Source of the DNA: Alitta virens
Lineage: Eukaryota; Annelida; Polychaeta; Phyllodocida; Nereididae
Direction of reading: 5' to 3'
DNA: 64,000 bases
NCBI GenBank assembly: GCA_932294295.1
Contig: OW028576.1
Span: forward strand, 46,041,128 to 46,105,127
The position numbers and the translations under genes are program-made. Positions within the stretch are counted from its first letter, which is position 1. Each line of letters begins with the position of its first letter. A model generated the notes under the pieces. The model was not told where the DNA came from. It did no database searches and was given only the letters and a program-made list of their open reading frames with translations. Of the stretch, positions 32,701 through 63,745 are shown in pieces.

Positions 32701-33538
32701 TTATGCTTCAGTTACTGTTGGGGAAACCTATATGATCATTCTTCATTATTCCTATTAAAATCCAATTTGACAAACAATATTTCTTCATAGTTTTCAGATG
32801 GAAGTTGATGTTGAACATTTCGTCATCCACATGCAGCATGAAAGACACGACAAGGTGGCAAAGGAAAGGCGTCATTTCGCTAAGTAATTAGGCCTATCCT
32901 TATTTTAGATTTTATTCTAATTCATTAAAAAATAAAATCGTTGCTATTCTTTTTATTTCTTAATCTTTTTTAATGCTAAATTTTGATCCTAATGTTTCAC
33001 TGTCTGGACTTATTAAGAAAAATTTCAGTAAGTACTGTTAATTTTTAATAAATCCGTACATAAATTATATAATCATATCATGATTTATGTTAAGTTAGAA
33101 TGAATTTCAAAGAAATGTGTGTGTACTGTCTGGACTTAAAAAAAAATAATAAACATTTAGTACTCGTGCAAGGCAATGCAAACAGTTTTCATTTTAATTG
33201 CTAAATTTACTAAATCACTGTATGGGATAACTTTTTTTTTTAAATAATCAATATATGTTATTGTATTGAGTCTTTAAATGTAGAAAATAGGGGCAATATC
33301 AGTTGGTTACAGATTTGTCTTTTAATATTTCAGATGCAACTTGTTTGTGTACACAGAATTTGTGGCTAATCTTTGTAAATCAAGTCCAGAGATCATGAAA
33401 AGCATTTTGTGGGAATCCAGGATCAAAGCATTTGACAGAAAAAAGAAATTACCTCCAGACTGCCCTTCCAAGCCAATAAATATGACCTATTCAAATACTG
33501 TAATATCTGATATAACACTATTGAAATACTTACCCTGA
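29735..33538 (+). CDS. GT49 glycosyltransferase, B4GAT1-like (9 exons)
   Basis: Nine exons (29735-29795, 29986-30160, 30550-30865, 31096-31245, 31439-31551, 31651-31720, 32022-32152, 32791-32883, 33334-33538) join in frame to 1314 nt, 437 residues. Human B4GAT1 is 415. Residues 3-19 (RLLYSTILLYLVITFIV) form a signal anchor, giving a Golgi type II topology. The catalytic part has YPQNALRQIALDNVKTEF, the DxD metal site D209-G-D211 in HVDGDFIPSEG, LLVIPAMEYL, FEPYIV and PRYDERFTG..NDKVSHI. These blocks occur in the same order in B4GAT1 and the second domain of LARGE. B4GAT1 adds a glucuronic acid primer to dystroglycan O-mannose glycans; whether this paralogue does so is inferred. All introns are GT-AG. 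The start was chosen because it opens the signal anchor; the upstream exon boundary is not proven. Confidence 0.88.
29986..30160 (+). CDS. GT49 exon 2: stem region
   Basis: SHRLQNKPKTLRLPFVLDNA then a charged, helical stretch KFQMHENEAEELAHNRLVTL. Phase 1 to 2; donor gtaatg. Confidence 0.88.
30165..30260 (+). mobile_element. SINE 3' fragment in GT49 intron 2
   Basis: Matches the body of the SINE at 5640-5895 (tgtctatg.tgaggcaa, aggtcccaccca.ggggtaaat). It starts a few bases after the exon 2 donor. Confidence 0.6.
30550..30865 (+). CDS. GT49 exon 3: start of catalytic domain
   Basis: KWCDIYGDQGRLPRIVKPRV, LMAQVSCDRKRLKMFQNVLL, GWPGPVSLTLYLKNGKENLM. Phase 2 to 0. The pattern of asking which sugar donor (GW.GPVSL..Y) is typical of GT49. 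Confidence 0.9.
31096..31245 (+). CDS. GT49 exon 4: DxD site
   Basis: RVYPQNALRQIALDNVKTEF then CFHVDGDFIPSEGLYQHLVN. Phase 0 to 0, donor gttagg. A stray duplicate of its 3' half lies at 29205-29285. Confidence 0.9.
31439..31551 (+). CDS. GT49 exon 5
   Basis: LLVIPAMEYLFTNSTYPLIK then KLELLKMWRENRVQPFK; matches the VVPAFE block of B4GAT1. Phase 0 to 2, donor gtaagt. Confidence 0.9.
31651..31720 (+). CDS. GT49 exon 6
   Basis: NTSPSEHYNTNFAKWMISIE and AYL; matches the block with NYSRW in B4GAT1. Phase 2 to 0, donor gtgagt. Confidence 0.88.
32022..32152 (+). CDS. GT49 exon 7: DERF block
   Basis: RFEPYIVFKTKEMPRYDERF then TGGLNDKVSHILKMVSLG. The FEP-Y-V..YDERF..NK(V/I)SH signature is the most diagnostic part of GT49. 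Confidence 0.92.
32246..32644. mobile_element. MITE with perfect 59-bp terminal inverted repeats
   Basis: 32246-32304 and 32586-32644 are exact reverse complements by hand comparison (starting ccgtaaaggagggtattatc). TA dinucleotides flank both ends, a TA target duplication. The 399-bp element has no coding capacity and sits in GT49 intron 7. Perfect termini suggest recent movement. Superfamily likely Tc1/mariner-pogo because of the TA duplication. Confidence 0.9.
32791..32883 (+). CDS. GT49 exon 8
   Basis: FQMEVDVEHFVIHMQHERHD and KVAKERRHFA. The FVIHM block corresponds to the F(L/I)(V/I)H segment near the end of the GT49 catalytic fold. Phase 2 to 2. Confidence 0.9.
33334..33538 (+). CDS. 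GT49 exon 9: C-terminus
   Basis: CNLFVYTEFVANLCKSSPEI, then a Lys/Pro-rich tail ending LLKYLP and tga. Longer than the B4GAT1 tail and not recognisable beyond the first part. Confidence 0.88.
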
Positions 33539-33794
33539 CATAAATTGTTATTTTTGTACACAAATTAAATAATTGTGTGTTTTTATTTCACTATCTGGAA
33601 TGTCTTCACGTATGTATATATACACTTTAAATTTGCCCTTTAAGGTTTAATGCACTTGAACTTTATCCAGGTCTTGATGATTCAGAACTCTTCCCTTTTA
33701 ATTAATGACACCAAAGTTAGAAATAGAACCTGCTAAGACCACTTTTAGTTTGTGTCACAGTCATTGCACATATTTTGACCTGTTTGCCCCCTAG

Positions 33795-33980
33795 TGTCCG
33801 ACCTTGGAATCACCTGGTGACGTCATTGCGTTCAGCGCCGTCAGTGGTGGAGATGTGAAGCAGAAGCATCAAAATTCCACCAATCAGCTCGAAGCAGACA
33901 TTCCGGGATCTGCTTTTGCAGAGGCTACAACAGTGGCCCGAAGTAATTATCAAAGAAGCTGATTTTAAAACTCCGCAATC
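33795..33980 (+). promoter_or_regulatory. Candidate promoter and 5' UTR of ATPase copy B
   Basis: Only 442 bases separate the GT49 stop and the copy B start, so the core promoter must be here or in an upstream non-coding exon. The segment is GC-richer than its surroundings and has a palindromic CRE (tgacgtca, 33818-33825) and a CCAAT box (33880-33884). A CRE is also known in vertebrate ATP1A1 promoters. No TATA box is evident. Confidence 0.5.
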
Positions 33981-54790
<20,810 letters not shown>

Positions 54791-55059
54791 GCTCCCTTCG
54801 GTCCTGCTTACAAGACCTCCGTTGCTTTGTGTCCCGTCAAAAATTACATTCCCTGGTTCACGGCGCCAGACCTCCACTGCAGCGGCTACGACGCAGCGCA
54901 TCGCGTCATCTGATGTTCTGCGTCATATTGCTCTTACGTTTCACTGTGACTCGTAACCATCGATCGGGCACTGCCATATTGGCAAAATTTTACTCTCACA
55001 ACGTTTTCGTGTGCTTTTCCAGTAACAAATGGATTTACAGAACGATCCCCGTCAGATAG

Positions 55060-56040
55060 ACAATCTACGATCATCTTAGGGTTTTTCAATTTCAAATACA
55101 ACCAATTACCATCATCGTTTAGTCAGAATATTGATGATGCTGTCAGTGTCATTATGTCATCGTTTGTTGTATGATTGTTAGTCATTTTTGAGTAAAATCA
55201 TATCAAGACATCATATCATTCAGCACTTGCCAAGCGACATACAGTTGCTACTTCATGGCGAGGAGAGGCTGCATACGTTATTACAGCTACATAATTCATC
55301 GTCAAAATATATATATTGAAATGTACAGCATGCTACGGATAGACTAACTACTAAATACTGACTTACCTAGTTTTGCGACCTGTACAGTTATGCATAATCG
55401 AGCATTCCACGAGATATTTACACTACAATATAATTATATACTCTATAACGGGGATCAATGGATTGTAATTAATACCTGCATCGTCATCTTGTTAAGTAGG
55501 TTGTGATGTGTTTGTTACGATAGGCGATTTTAACGCTGCTATGCTACATAGACATAATTATGTGAGGTTGTGAAAACGTTGAAGCAAACCTGCAGTAATT
55601 TCTGGGATGGTTTACAAATATATCTCACCATTTCGTTGGGCAGCAATGTTCTTTCGACGAAAGGTTGTGATATATTTATGGGGCATTTCGGAATTATGAA
55701 GGCGAATGAGCTAGGATATTTTGGTCATTTTAATATCAAATGTTATTGTTACTGTTGATACAAGCTACAGAGGTCTTGGGAGGTCACCAGATATCGTTAC
55801 ATTAACTTCCCAACTTGTTTTTAGTGTAATTAGAAGAGAATCAATTTTATGTAGATGCTATCTACTCATTAATCCTTGATACAGTTTGGTCATTTTTCCT
55901 TTTGGCCTGTTTAGGACATCATGGATTTACTGTTGCGTTATTATTCTTTTTGAGTTAAATAACAGTGACTTGTGGTTTTTACTGGAAAACTTGTGAAATA
56001 AGGAAATTTTTATTGTCAATAAAAGTTTTACAGCTGAGTT
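55060..56040 (+). other. Copy B 3' UTR
   Basis: No coding features. The best poly(A) signal is at 56018-56023. Sequence is not alignable with the copy A 3' region after the -1 frame stop. Confidence 0.6.
56018..56023 (+). terminator. Candidate poly(A) signal for copy B
   Basis: AATAAA followed 20-40 bases later by a GT-rich stretch (tttggtgttgttttgtgg), the usual downstream element. Gives a 3' UTR of about 1.25 kb. Confidence 0.6.
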
Positions 56041-57640
56041 TGGTGTTGTTTTGTGGACTAGCATGCTTATTGCATGTACTGTGCGATCTGGACTATACCT
56101 AACTCCAAGGAACTGGCTTGCGAAGCGTAAGCCAGTTCCAAGCACTTCTTAGTTATTTCAAGGGGTGTCGCTAAAAGGGAAGAGATTCTGCAAACAGAGT
56201 GGCGATCATGGCTACAAAATATGTCTGATTATTCTCAGTAAAGTTACCTTCAAGGGAGCCAGTATTTCATTGCTGGTCGCCCAGGACCTCCATAAATACA
56301 AGCACGTTTATTCAGAAAAATGAACGCCATGTCTGAGCTCTCCACAGAGACTGCCATGTTGACGCTACTGAGCATGTGCGAATAGGCTCCTCCCACTGAA
56401 CTGCTGAGCAATAATGCATGTGCACTGAAAAGGGCGGGAATCTGTGCCTGCTGGGATCCAACAACTTGACATCAGTTCAATTAAAACTTAATCGTAAAGT
56501 TTGGAACCATTAATTTTTCCTAGTTTGGAATCATTTTTGCATATAAGTGACATGTGCTCAGTCCATGTGCTTTTGTTTACAACTGAAGCCTGCAGCATGC
56601 TGATTGGCTGGCTGTTCGTGCATGCTCAGTGGCAGCTATCATGGCAACATGGAGGGAGACATGAAAGTTTGAAAGTTATGTACATTTTTGGTCTGTTCAA
56701 GGAATACCAGACCTTAACATGGGGTAAATAGGCCTACTATGCAATTATGTAGCTTGTGTACTAAGATAAGTATGGATAGAGTTTGGCCTGGTTTTATCAA
56801 GGAAAACTGAAAAAACGATCTTCCTTTCTCTTTGACTACAGCAGCTGATCTAAGAAGTGTTTCAGACTGCTCCGCATCGCTAACGCAACCTGATGCAGTC
56901 TGTTTGGGCTAGAGTATACCATGTTGCAGAGCTCATACAAGTGCAAATTATTATTATTAAACAGATAGCTGAAACGACCCACTCAAATTTTGTGCTCAGT
57001 TTGGGGTAAATAATTGCACTGTACAGGGAAGATGCAGTTGGTGAAAGGGCAGTTGTCAGGATCTCTTGGAAAAAATACACCAGGTGGCCAAGAGTTATAA
57101 CTGCCAAAGTACGCTAGGGCTGGAGGGCCGGACAGTGCTCGTCATGCATGAAAGGTTACTGGATTCATGAAACCTAGCCCGTTCCATGGCTAGTACTAAG
57201 CTAGTTTCCCGCGATTAAGGAGTGGGGGCGCTTCTTGTGTCATTAAATTAACACTAGAGGACGCCATATACTAGTTTAAATCAACACTGGTGGCAGCACT
57301 AATCACTTTTTAGAAGTACATCCCAGCACTTCTTACCCCAAACTACTATTTATTCTCTATAAATGTCCAAATAATTGATGTTGCTTGTTAAATTGTCATA
57401 TTCACATGGTTGTACTTGATCAAATAAATACATACACTTCAAACTTAACAAAATTGTTATTGTTTGTTCATTGTTATACCATCCTGAGTCATGAATGCCA
57501 TATTGCTAGTGGCTCAATGCTTTTCAGTGCGACAATACACTTATTTTTGTCTTGAAAGAATCGGGAATTAAAAGAGCAATTACCACAAAGTTTGACAGAT
57601 ATAAGATAAATGCAGGTCCATGAAGTCAGTTCCTAGAATT
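56041..57640. other. Intergenic DNA
   Basis: No gene or repeat recognised apart from repeated actgagcatgtgc-type motifs near 56360-56650. Confidence 0.5.
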
Positions 57641-57818
57641 CTATCCCAGCCAGCTACCAGTGAAGTTAACTCAGCTCCCAGTTCTAGTCCCAGTCAGTTA
57701 CCAGTCAGCTACCACTGAAGTGAACTTAGCTCCAGCTGGTTCAATTTTAATTTTTTTTTTTAAACTTTCTTTACTTTGCTCAAAAAACTTCTGGTAGTAA
57801 TCATTATAAATATAGTGG

Positions 57819-58250
57819 TACGGTTAGATGGTCAAGGGATTAGGCTATCTAGTAAAATAACTACCAAATTTCTGCTACTTTTCTAAATAAATATAAAGCT
57901 CCCAGGTTTTTTATGTGACATCTTCATAAAATTCAACTTTGCTCATCAAATTTCTAGTAGCTGGGTAGTAAGCTAGACATTAGGCACCAATATTGGGTAC
58001 CATTAAATAGAAAAGAGATTAGGCTATCTAGTAAATACACTACCAAATTTCTGCTGCTATTCTAAATACCCAGCTCCCAGATTTTTATGTGACATTTTCC
58101 CCAAAAAATTCAAATTTTCTCAAGTTTCTGTTAGCTGGGTAATAATCCGCCTAGTTATCACCAATATTTGGTACCTATAGATGGTCAAGGGATTAGGCTA
58201 GCTAGTAAATACACTCTGCTGCTATTCTAAATATCATGTTCTCATATTAA
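57819..58250. repeat. Tandem repeat, ~175-bp unit, about 2.5 copies
   Basis: Anchor gattaggctatctagtaaa recurs at about 57838, 58018 and 58190, each followed by tctgctgctattctaaat and, in the first two, cagctcccag and ttttatgtgaca. Confidence 0.8.
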
Positions 58251-58254
58251 TGGG

Positions 58255-60440
58255 GGCAAAGATTTTCCCGAATGTCTAGCAAATTGACTAGTTTTCTGCA
58301 AAAACTAGCAAAAATGCTATATCATATTGATGAAGCAGTAATGTTGTGTTCCAACCTGGGTAACTGCTTGCAAAAGCAATATTAGAGTAAATCACAGCAA
58401 GCAGACAGTAACACTTCAGCTCTTCAGATTTACTGTCCTCCAGTCTTGGTCAGATATAGTAATATAACCTCGATCAAGGTACATGCAGTTTATATCAACA
58501 TATTTCACAAGATAACTATCATATAAGACTGCCAGTTTTATTCTGCTTTACGATCACCTCCTGCAAGTAATGGGCCGCTGGAAAGCCAGTTGTTACACCC
58601 GGTATATACATACCCAACTTCCAACTATCCGGAGGTCTCAGCAGCAGATGGAACTCTGTTTAACTAATCATCCAATGGGGCTCTCGCTTTTCTTTTCGCT
58701 CGTTTGGGCATTTATTCGGGGAATTTCTCCCCAATTCATGATTTAATTTACTTTATTTCTAGTCTAATGCTTATTACATTTACTTCAAGTAGGTTAGTCA
58801 GTCATAGTCTATGCACCCCTGCGGGCGTGCATACACTATCAGTCTATGTGCCTGCTTGTATGTACATACACTGCTGAAGCTCCGCTTCTTGCATACACTC
58901 TGCTTCTTTAGTAAGATTTGGACCAGGTTTTCAGCCTCGATTTTTAGTTGTTAGGAGAGTGAACAGCCCCATTGTCATGCCAAACACAGTATTTTTGCTT
59001 ATATTTTTTCTGGCCTCAATAAATGTTTTAAACCTATACCAAGTTTTGTTGTGCATAGAATGAATATAAATACTCTTTGGCTGATTAGCATACTAGTTTG
59101 GGCCAAGCTTTTGTCGTATATCCATAGACTAGCAACTTGACTAGTTTTCTGCAAAAACAAGCAAAAATGCTATGTTATCATTTATATCATATTGATGAGC
59201 ATTAATTTTGTGTTCTAACCTGGATAACCGCTTGGAAAAGCAATCATTAATGTAAATGAAAGCAAGCAGACAGTAACACTTCAGCTCTTCCTAATTACTG
59301 TCTTCCAGTCTTGGTCAGAAATGGTTAAATATACATTGATCGAGGCACATGCAGTTTATATCAAAATATTTCACAAGATAATTGTCATATAAGAGTTCCA
59401 GTTTTATTCTGCTTAACTATGTGTTACATACTAAGTATTGAATGAATATAAATACCTTTTGGCTGATTAGAATACTAATTAGGGCCAAGCTTTGGTCTAA
59501 TGTCCATGAACTAGCAAATAGACTAGTTTTCTGGAAAAACAAATAGCAAAAACGCTATCTAGCCATTTCTATCATGTTGATGAGCAGTATTTTTGGGTTC
59601 CATCCTAGGTAACTGCTTGGAAAAGCAATAATTAATGTAAATGACAACAAGGAGACAGTAACACTTCAGCTTTTCCTAATTACTGTCTTCCAGTCTTGGT
59701 CAGAAATAGATAAATATTACATTGATCGAGGTACATGCAGTTTATATCTAAATATTTCACAAGATAATTGTCATGTAAGAGTTCCAGTTTTATTCTGCTT
59801 TACTATGTGTTACATACTAAGTATTGAAGGAGTATCAATGCTCTCTTCTTTAATTGGCATATTAATGGGGGGGGGGGGCAAGATTTTGATGAATATCCAT
59901 GAACTAGCAAATTGACTAGTATTCTGCAAAAACTAGCGAAAAATGCTATTTAGCCATTTATATTTTGATGAGCATTAAATTTGTGTTTTTAACTGGGTAA
60001 CTGCTAAGAATAGCAATAACTAGTATGAATTACTGCAATAAAACTGCAGTTCTTCCCATTTCCAGTCTTCCAGACTTGGTCGGAATTAATTCAAATTTAA
60101 CATTTGTCAAGGTACATACAATTTATGTAAAAAATATTTCACAAGATAATTATTATTATAAAGAGATCATATTTTATTGTGTTTCACTATGCATTAAATA
60201 ATCATTAATGAATGGATATAATGCTCTTACATTGATTAACATGTCAATAAGGGCCACTATTTTGCCAAATATCCATGAACTAGCGAATTGACTAGTTTTC
60301 TGCAAAGACTAGCAAAAATGCTATCTAACCATTTGTATCATGTTGAGGGGCGTTGAATTAGAGTTTTATCCTGGGTAACTGCTAAGAATAGCAATAATTA
60401 GTATAAATTACTGCAAGGAACTGTAAAACTGGAGCTCTTC
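58255..60440. repeat. Tandem array, ~380-bp unit, five copies
   Basis: Anchor ctagcaaattgactagtttt recurs at about 58277, 59129, 59510, 59904 and 60281. The unit also holds gcaaaaatgctat, cctgggtaactgc, cagtaacacttcagctcttc, gtcttccagtcttggtcaga and tttcacaagataat. Unit spacing is about 376-394 bases; the first interval (852) contains an insertion. Confidence 0.9.
58560..59030. other. Insertion interrupting the 380-bp array
   Basis: About 470 bases with no match to the array unit; GC-richer, with a small hairpin (ggggaatttctcccc). No coding frame. Probably a transposed sequence of unknown class. Confidence 0.5.
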
Positions 60441-62691
60441 CAATTTCTTGACAATTGCGTATATATTTTATTAACGTTTTATTTATGATTATATAATTGA
60501 CTTTTTTATGAATAATAATCAATGTCCATTATATGTATTGAAATTCTTAATTCTTAATTATTAACTAATTAATTACTATTAATGAGTAATTACTTAATTG
60601 CTAATGACGTTTTATTCTATTTTAATTAATCAATTAATTGATATTTCAAAACAAATTATGATTATATAATTCATATACAAAAATGTAATAAATACGAAGT
60701 TATAAATAATTTTAGCAATAGATTGTAGTGGATAGACTAATATACAGTTATTCATAATTTTACCATATAACACATTGATGTAAAAAGAAAACCTACAAAA
60801 TTGGTAGAAAGGAAAGTTGAAAGGTACAAATGTACAAAAATTTTTTAATTTTTACAGAAATATTGTGGTTGAAAGTGAATTTATTTGTGTGCCATGTGGC
60901 TTAAATCATCATTGTTTATGGAAAAAGACCACATTTCCCATAACATGAGTTTTTTTATCTTTCAGTACATTTCATCACTTTCTTTTAATTGCCCTGAATG
61001 CTTAGTTATAATGAATTTAATAAACCAAAAAATGGGGACAGCAATATATTAGGTCTGCCACTATCCATTGGTGGAGCCACTAGCGGGCTGAATGGAGAGC
61101 TGCAGGGTGCTTGATTTTGTCACATATTCATACCTCTGCTCGTGAAACCTTGGTACCCGGAAATACTGGTACTATACATGACGTTATCACCATACACAAT
61201 ATTTGCCTGGATGACACCATCCATAATTGGTATTTCTGGGTACAACGCCACATGACAACTGACCAGCCCTATCCTGATGGAGTTACCACGCTTTCCACAC
61301 CTGGGTGGCTTCTGAAAATGCTCAGCTTAGATAGGGTGTGAATTTCATTTACATGGCCAGGCCTTAATAGCTCCTAATAGCTAAAAAGTATGAAATGAGG
61401 CAAGATCATTTGGATTGTGGGAAGGAGAAAACTGATTAAATGGCCGCATTAAAATGCTCAGTTATGATCGATATATATATAGCATGTGAATGTCATCAAA
61501 AAAATATGGCCACATTAAAATGCTCAGTTGTGATAAAGTCATAAAAATTAAAAAATCCATGGGCTCAGTGGTTGATTACTATCATGATAAATGTTTGGAA
61601 GAAAAACCTTCTGTCATGAATGGTGATTGCTTAGATCTCTCAGAAAACCAGAAGGGCCCTCGATAGCTATACTAGTGTGTCTTATAAAGCTTACACGTGA
61701 GTTTCGGGTCTATTGAAGGTGGGCGCAAAATCTCTTGCCAGTCTTATGTTATATTATAAGTGAGTAAACTCGAATTTGTGCGTCAAGGGATGTAGCCATT
61801 TGGGCCTCAATCGTGCCGTGGGCTAACTTATTCTTCTCTGGTTCTAACTAGCTCACCATTACAACTCTTTATTTGCACTCTATTCCTCTATTTCACTAAG
61901 GCTACTTTTGCCCTAAGTGAGCACATGCTTGCTACCAAAATGGCCACCACCCCTTTTGAAAGAGATTGAATGGCATCATAGCAACCGTGCCTGTGGGTCA
62001 CATGACCCTCCCCCTTAACAACCATGCTTGCAGCATTCAGCTCCTTAGCAACCATTCGCACCATTTTTGCCAGGGCCCTTAAATGAAACTCAGAACAAGG
62101 CTGAATGGCAAGTGACATGATTTCACAGATCAAGGGGCCTGTTACTATAGGGCCTGTTACATCGAAGCATCATAGAGTGTCGTGCAAATTGTAAGTGACG
62201 GCAACATTTTCATGACCCAACACTGCCATAATTGAAGTAGGCGAGGAGCAAGTGGACGAGACAAAAATAAATGCTCAGATATTTTTTTGTGGGAATAACT
62301 GGTTACTGGCATTTTTGCTTCATCATCTGGTGCCAAATATATGCCAAAAATAGTACCTAAATAGATGGGATAATTAGCGACTGAGCTCTTTCCTAGATTT
62401 TTGGCACCATTAATCCAATTTTGTGCAACTCAAAGCTCTAATGGTGGGTGGCTATCGGGAATGTAGACCCCTAGCTTTACCTAAGGATATTTCAAATGGT
62501 AAACCATTGTCATACAATTTTTTTTTTTTGATATTAACATTATGTTCTGCAATTTTATATCATTTGATATGAAACTATGAAATTGACACAAATTGGTTTT
62601 AAACATTTTATTTTATAATCTTTTTAGCAGTACCTGCGGTTATGCACCTTGTCAATTATTTAAAAAGTTTATTCAAAACAGTTGTTTAATG
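60441..62691. other. Intergenic DNA before the GPCR exon
   Basis: 60460-60740 is very AT-rich with taatta runs. Around 61440-61540 a stretch (attaaaatgctcagt) is repeated. No exon recognised; the 3' UTR of the GPCR should lie at its right end. Confidence 0.5.
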
Positions 62692-63141
62692 CTATGTTGT
62701 TCCATTTTGCTGGACAGGTATTGAAGATACAACAGAGATAGGTTGCTTTTTACAAGTCAATAGTGCAACGATAGCTTTGCGGAATGGCTGCATCTGATAC
62801 GTATAAATGAAGATGTTAACGACTGCATTTAGAATCACCATGAGTCCAAGAGCTGCAGAACTATCGTCTTCGAGACTTTTCCCAGGTGGCAGCCAAGCGT
62901 TCATGGCTAAATTCACCAAAAATGGCACCCAACTTATACACGTCATAATTACGACAATCATAGAAGTCTGCGTCAAGTGTTTTCCACCCCTCGCGAGGCG
63001 TAATTCATAACTCTCCGGCTGGGTCCTGATGTGAGGTTGGATGACCTCAATTGGGATGTGAAAAGCCGGTCCAATATCGTGGTAGTAGGACATCATGAAG
63101 AGTTGGTGACGGTTGTCCTCCATGTTACTGTATATGGACAC
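62692..63141 (-). CDS. Class A GPCR, last coding exon (TM6-TM7)
   Basis: The - strand exon begins after ttcatccag (63144-63142) and ends with a stop at 62692. It reads an extracellular or cytoplasmic stretch (MEDNRHQLFMMSYYHDIGPA), then LARGGKHLTQTSMIVVIMTC and ISWVPFLVNLAMNAW (TM6, with the W-x-P motif as SWVPF), then ALGLMVILNAVVNIFIYTYQ (TM7, NPxxY replaced by NIFIY), FRKAIVALLTCKK (helix 8) and a Ser/Gln-rich tail. The rhodopsin-like fold is clear but no ligand class can be named. Upstream exons lie beyond 64000. Confidence 0.8.
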   Translation of the reverse strand: MSIYSNMEDNRHQLFMMSYYHDIGPAFHIPIEVIQPHIRTQPESYELRLARGGKHLTQTSMIVVIMTCISWVPFLVNLAMNAWLPPGKSLEDDSSAALGLMVILNAVVNIFIYTYQMQPFRKAIVALLTCKKQPISVVSSIPVQQNGTT

Positions 63142-63162
63142 CTGGATGAAGAATAAATGAGG

Positions 63163-63483
63163 ATAATAGTGGATTTTCACGGAAGGTTCTCTGTATTTTC
63201 ACCAGGTGGCTAAAACGTAATACTGCAATTCTATTGGCTGAAAAAGTTCCCGTCCTTGACTGTTATTGGCTGAAGCAAAGTGCATCCAGCAGTGTTTTTA
63301 GTGCATTTTAATGTGTATTTGTCATCTTATCATTTAGTTGATTTCTGTTATTTCCCAGAGAAAGTTATATTTATGGAATCAGGTATGACCTACTATGTCT
63401 GAAAAGCAAAATGAGTAATAAGAGGAGAGGAAAAACTTATGTCCTGCTGAATTCAGGGCTGCTCAGTGAAAAGTATCTATTGT
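63163..63483 (-). mobile_element. MITE family 1, copy 3
   Basis: Nearly full-length: aatagtggattttcac at left, ctgctcagtgaaaagtatct at right, with caccaggtggc, gcatccagcagtgttttt and gctgaattcagggctgctca inside. About 22 bases from the GPCR exon acceptor. Confidence 0.85.
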
Positions 63484-63534
63484 TAGGTATGTTATACAAA
63501 ATTCCAGCATTTATAGATTTGATAATTTGTAATC

Positions 63535-63745
63535 AGACACAGTGATAGATCCTGTGGTGGTTTAGGCATTTGCCCGCTATCTGCAAGTTTGTGGGTTTGA
63601 ACCTTACCATGGCATGAGGAGTTGAGCAGATCCTCTTCAACCATTGTACTTGGCAATAGGCACCCACAGTGATGGCACTGGTGTGAGCTCTGAAGCCCCT
63701 GTGGCTAACCTTTCTGTTAAAGGCTGAATACTCCCCAGGGAGTTG
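63535..63745 (+). mobile_element. tRNA-derived SINE
   Basis: B-box-like gtgggtttgaaccttacca, then catggcatgaggagttgagc and agatcctcttcaaccattg, related to the SINE at 19475-19700. Ends gggagttgagaaagactcaa; a similar end occurs at about 24830 (gggagttgagaaagaatgag). Confidence 0.6.

Noticed and set aside
58620..58740. Possible small structured RNA (hairpin ggggaatttctcccc)
   Set aside because: No recognisable snRNA promoter or family motif; the hairpin is short.
58255..60440. Regularly spaced repeats resembling a CRISPR array
   Set aside because: Unit is ~380 bp, degenerate, in animal DNA; an ordinary tandem repeat.
61111..61341. 76-codon open frame on the + strand
   Set aside because: No motif, no splice context; consistent with chance.
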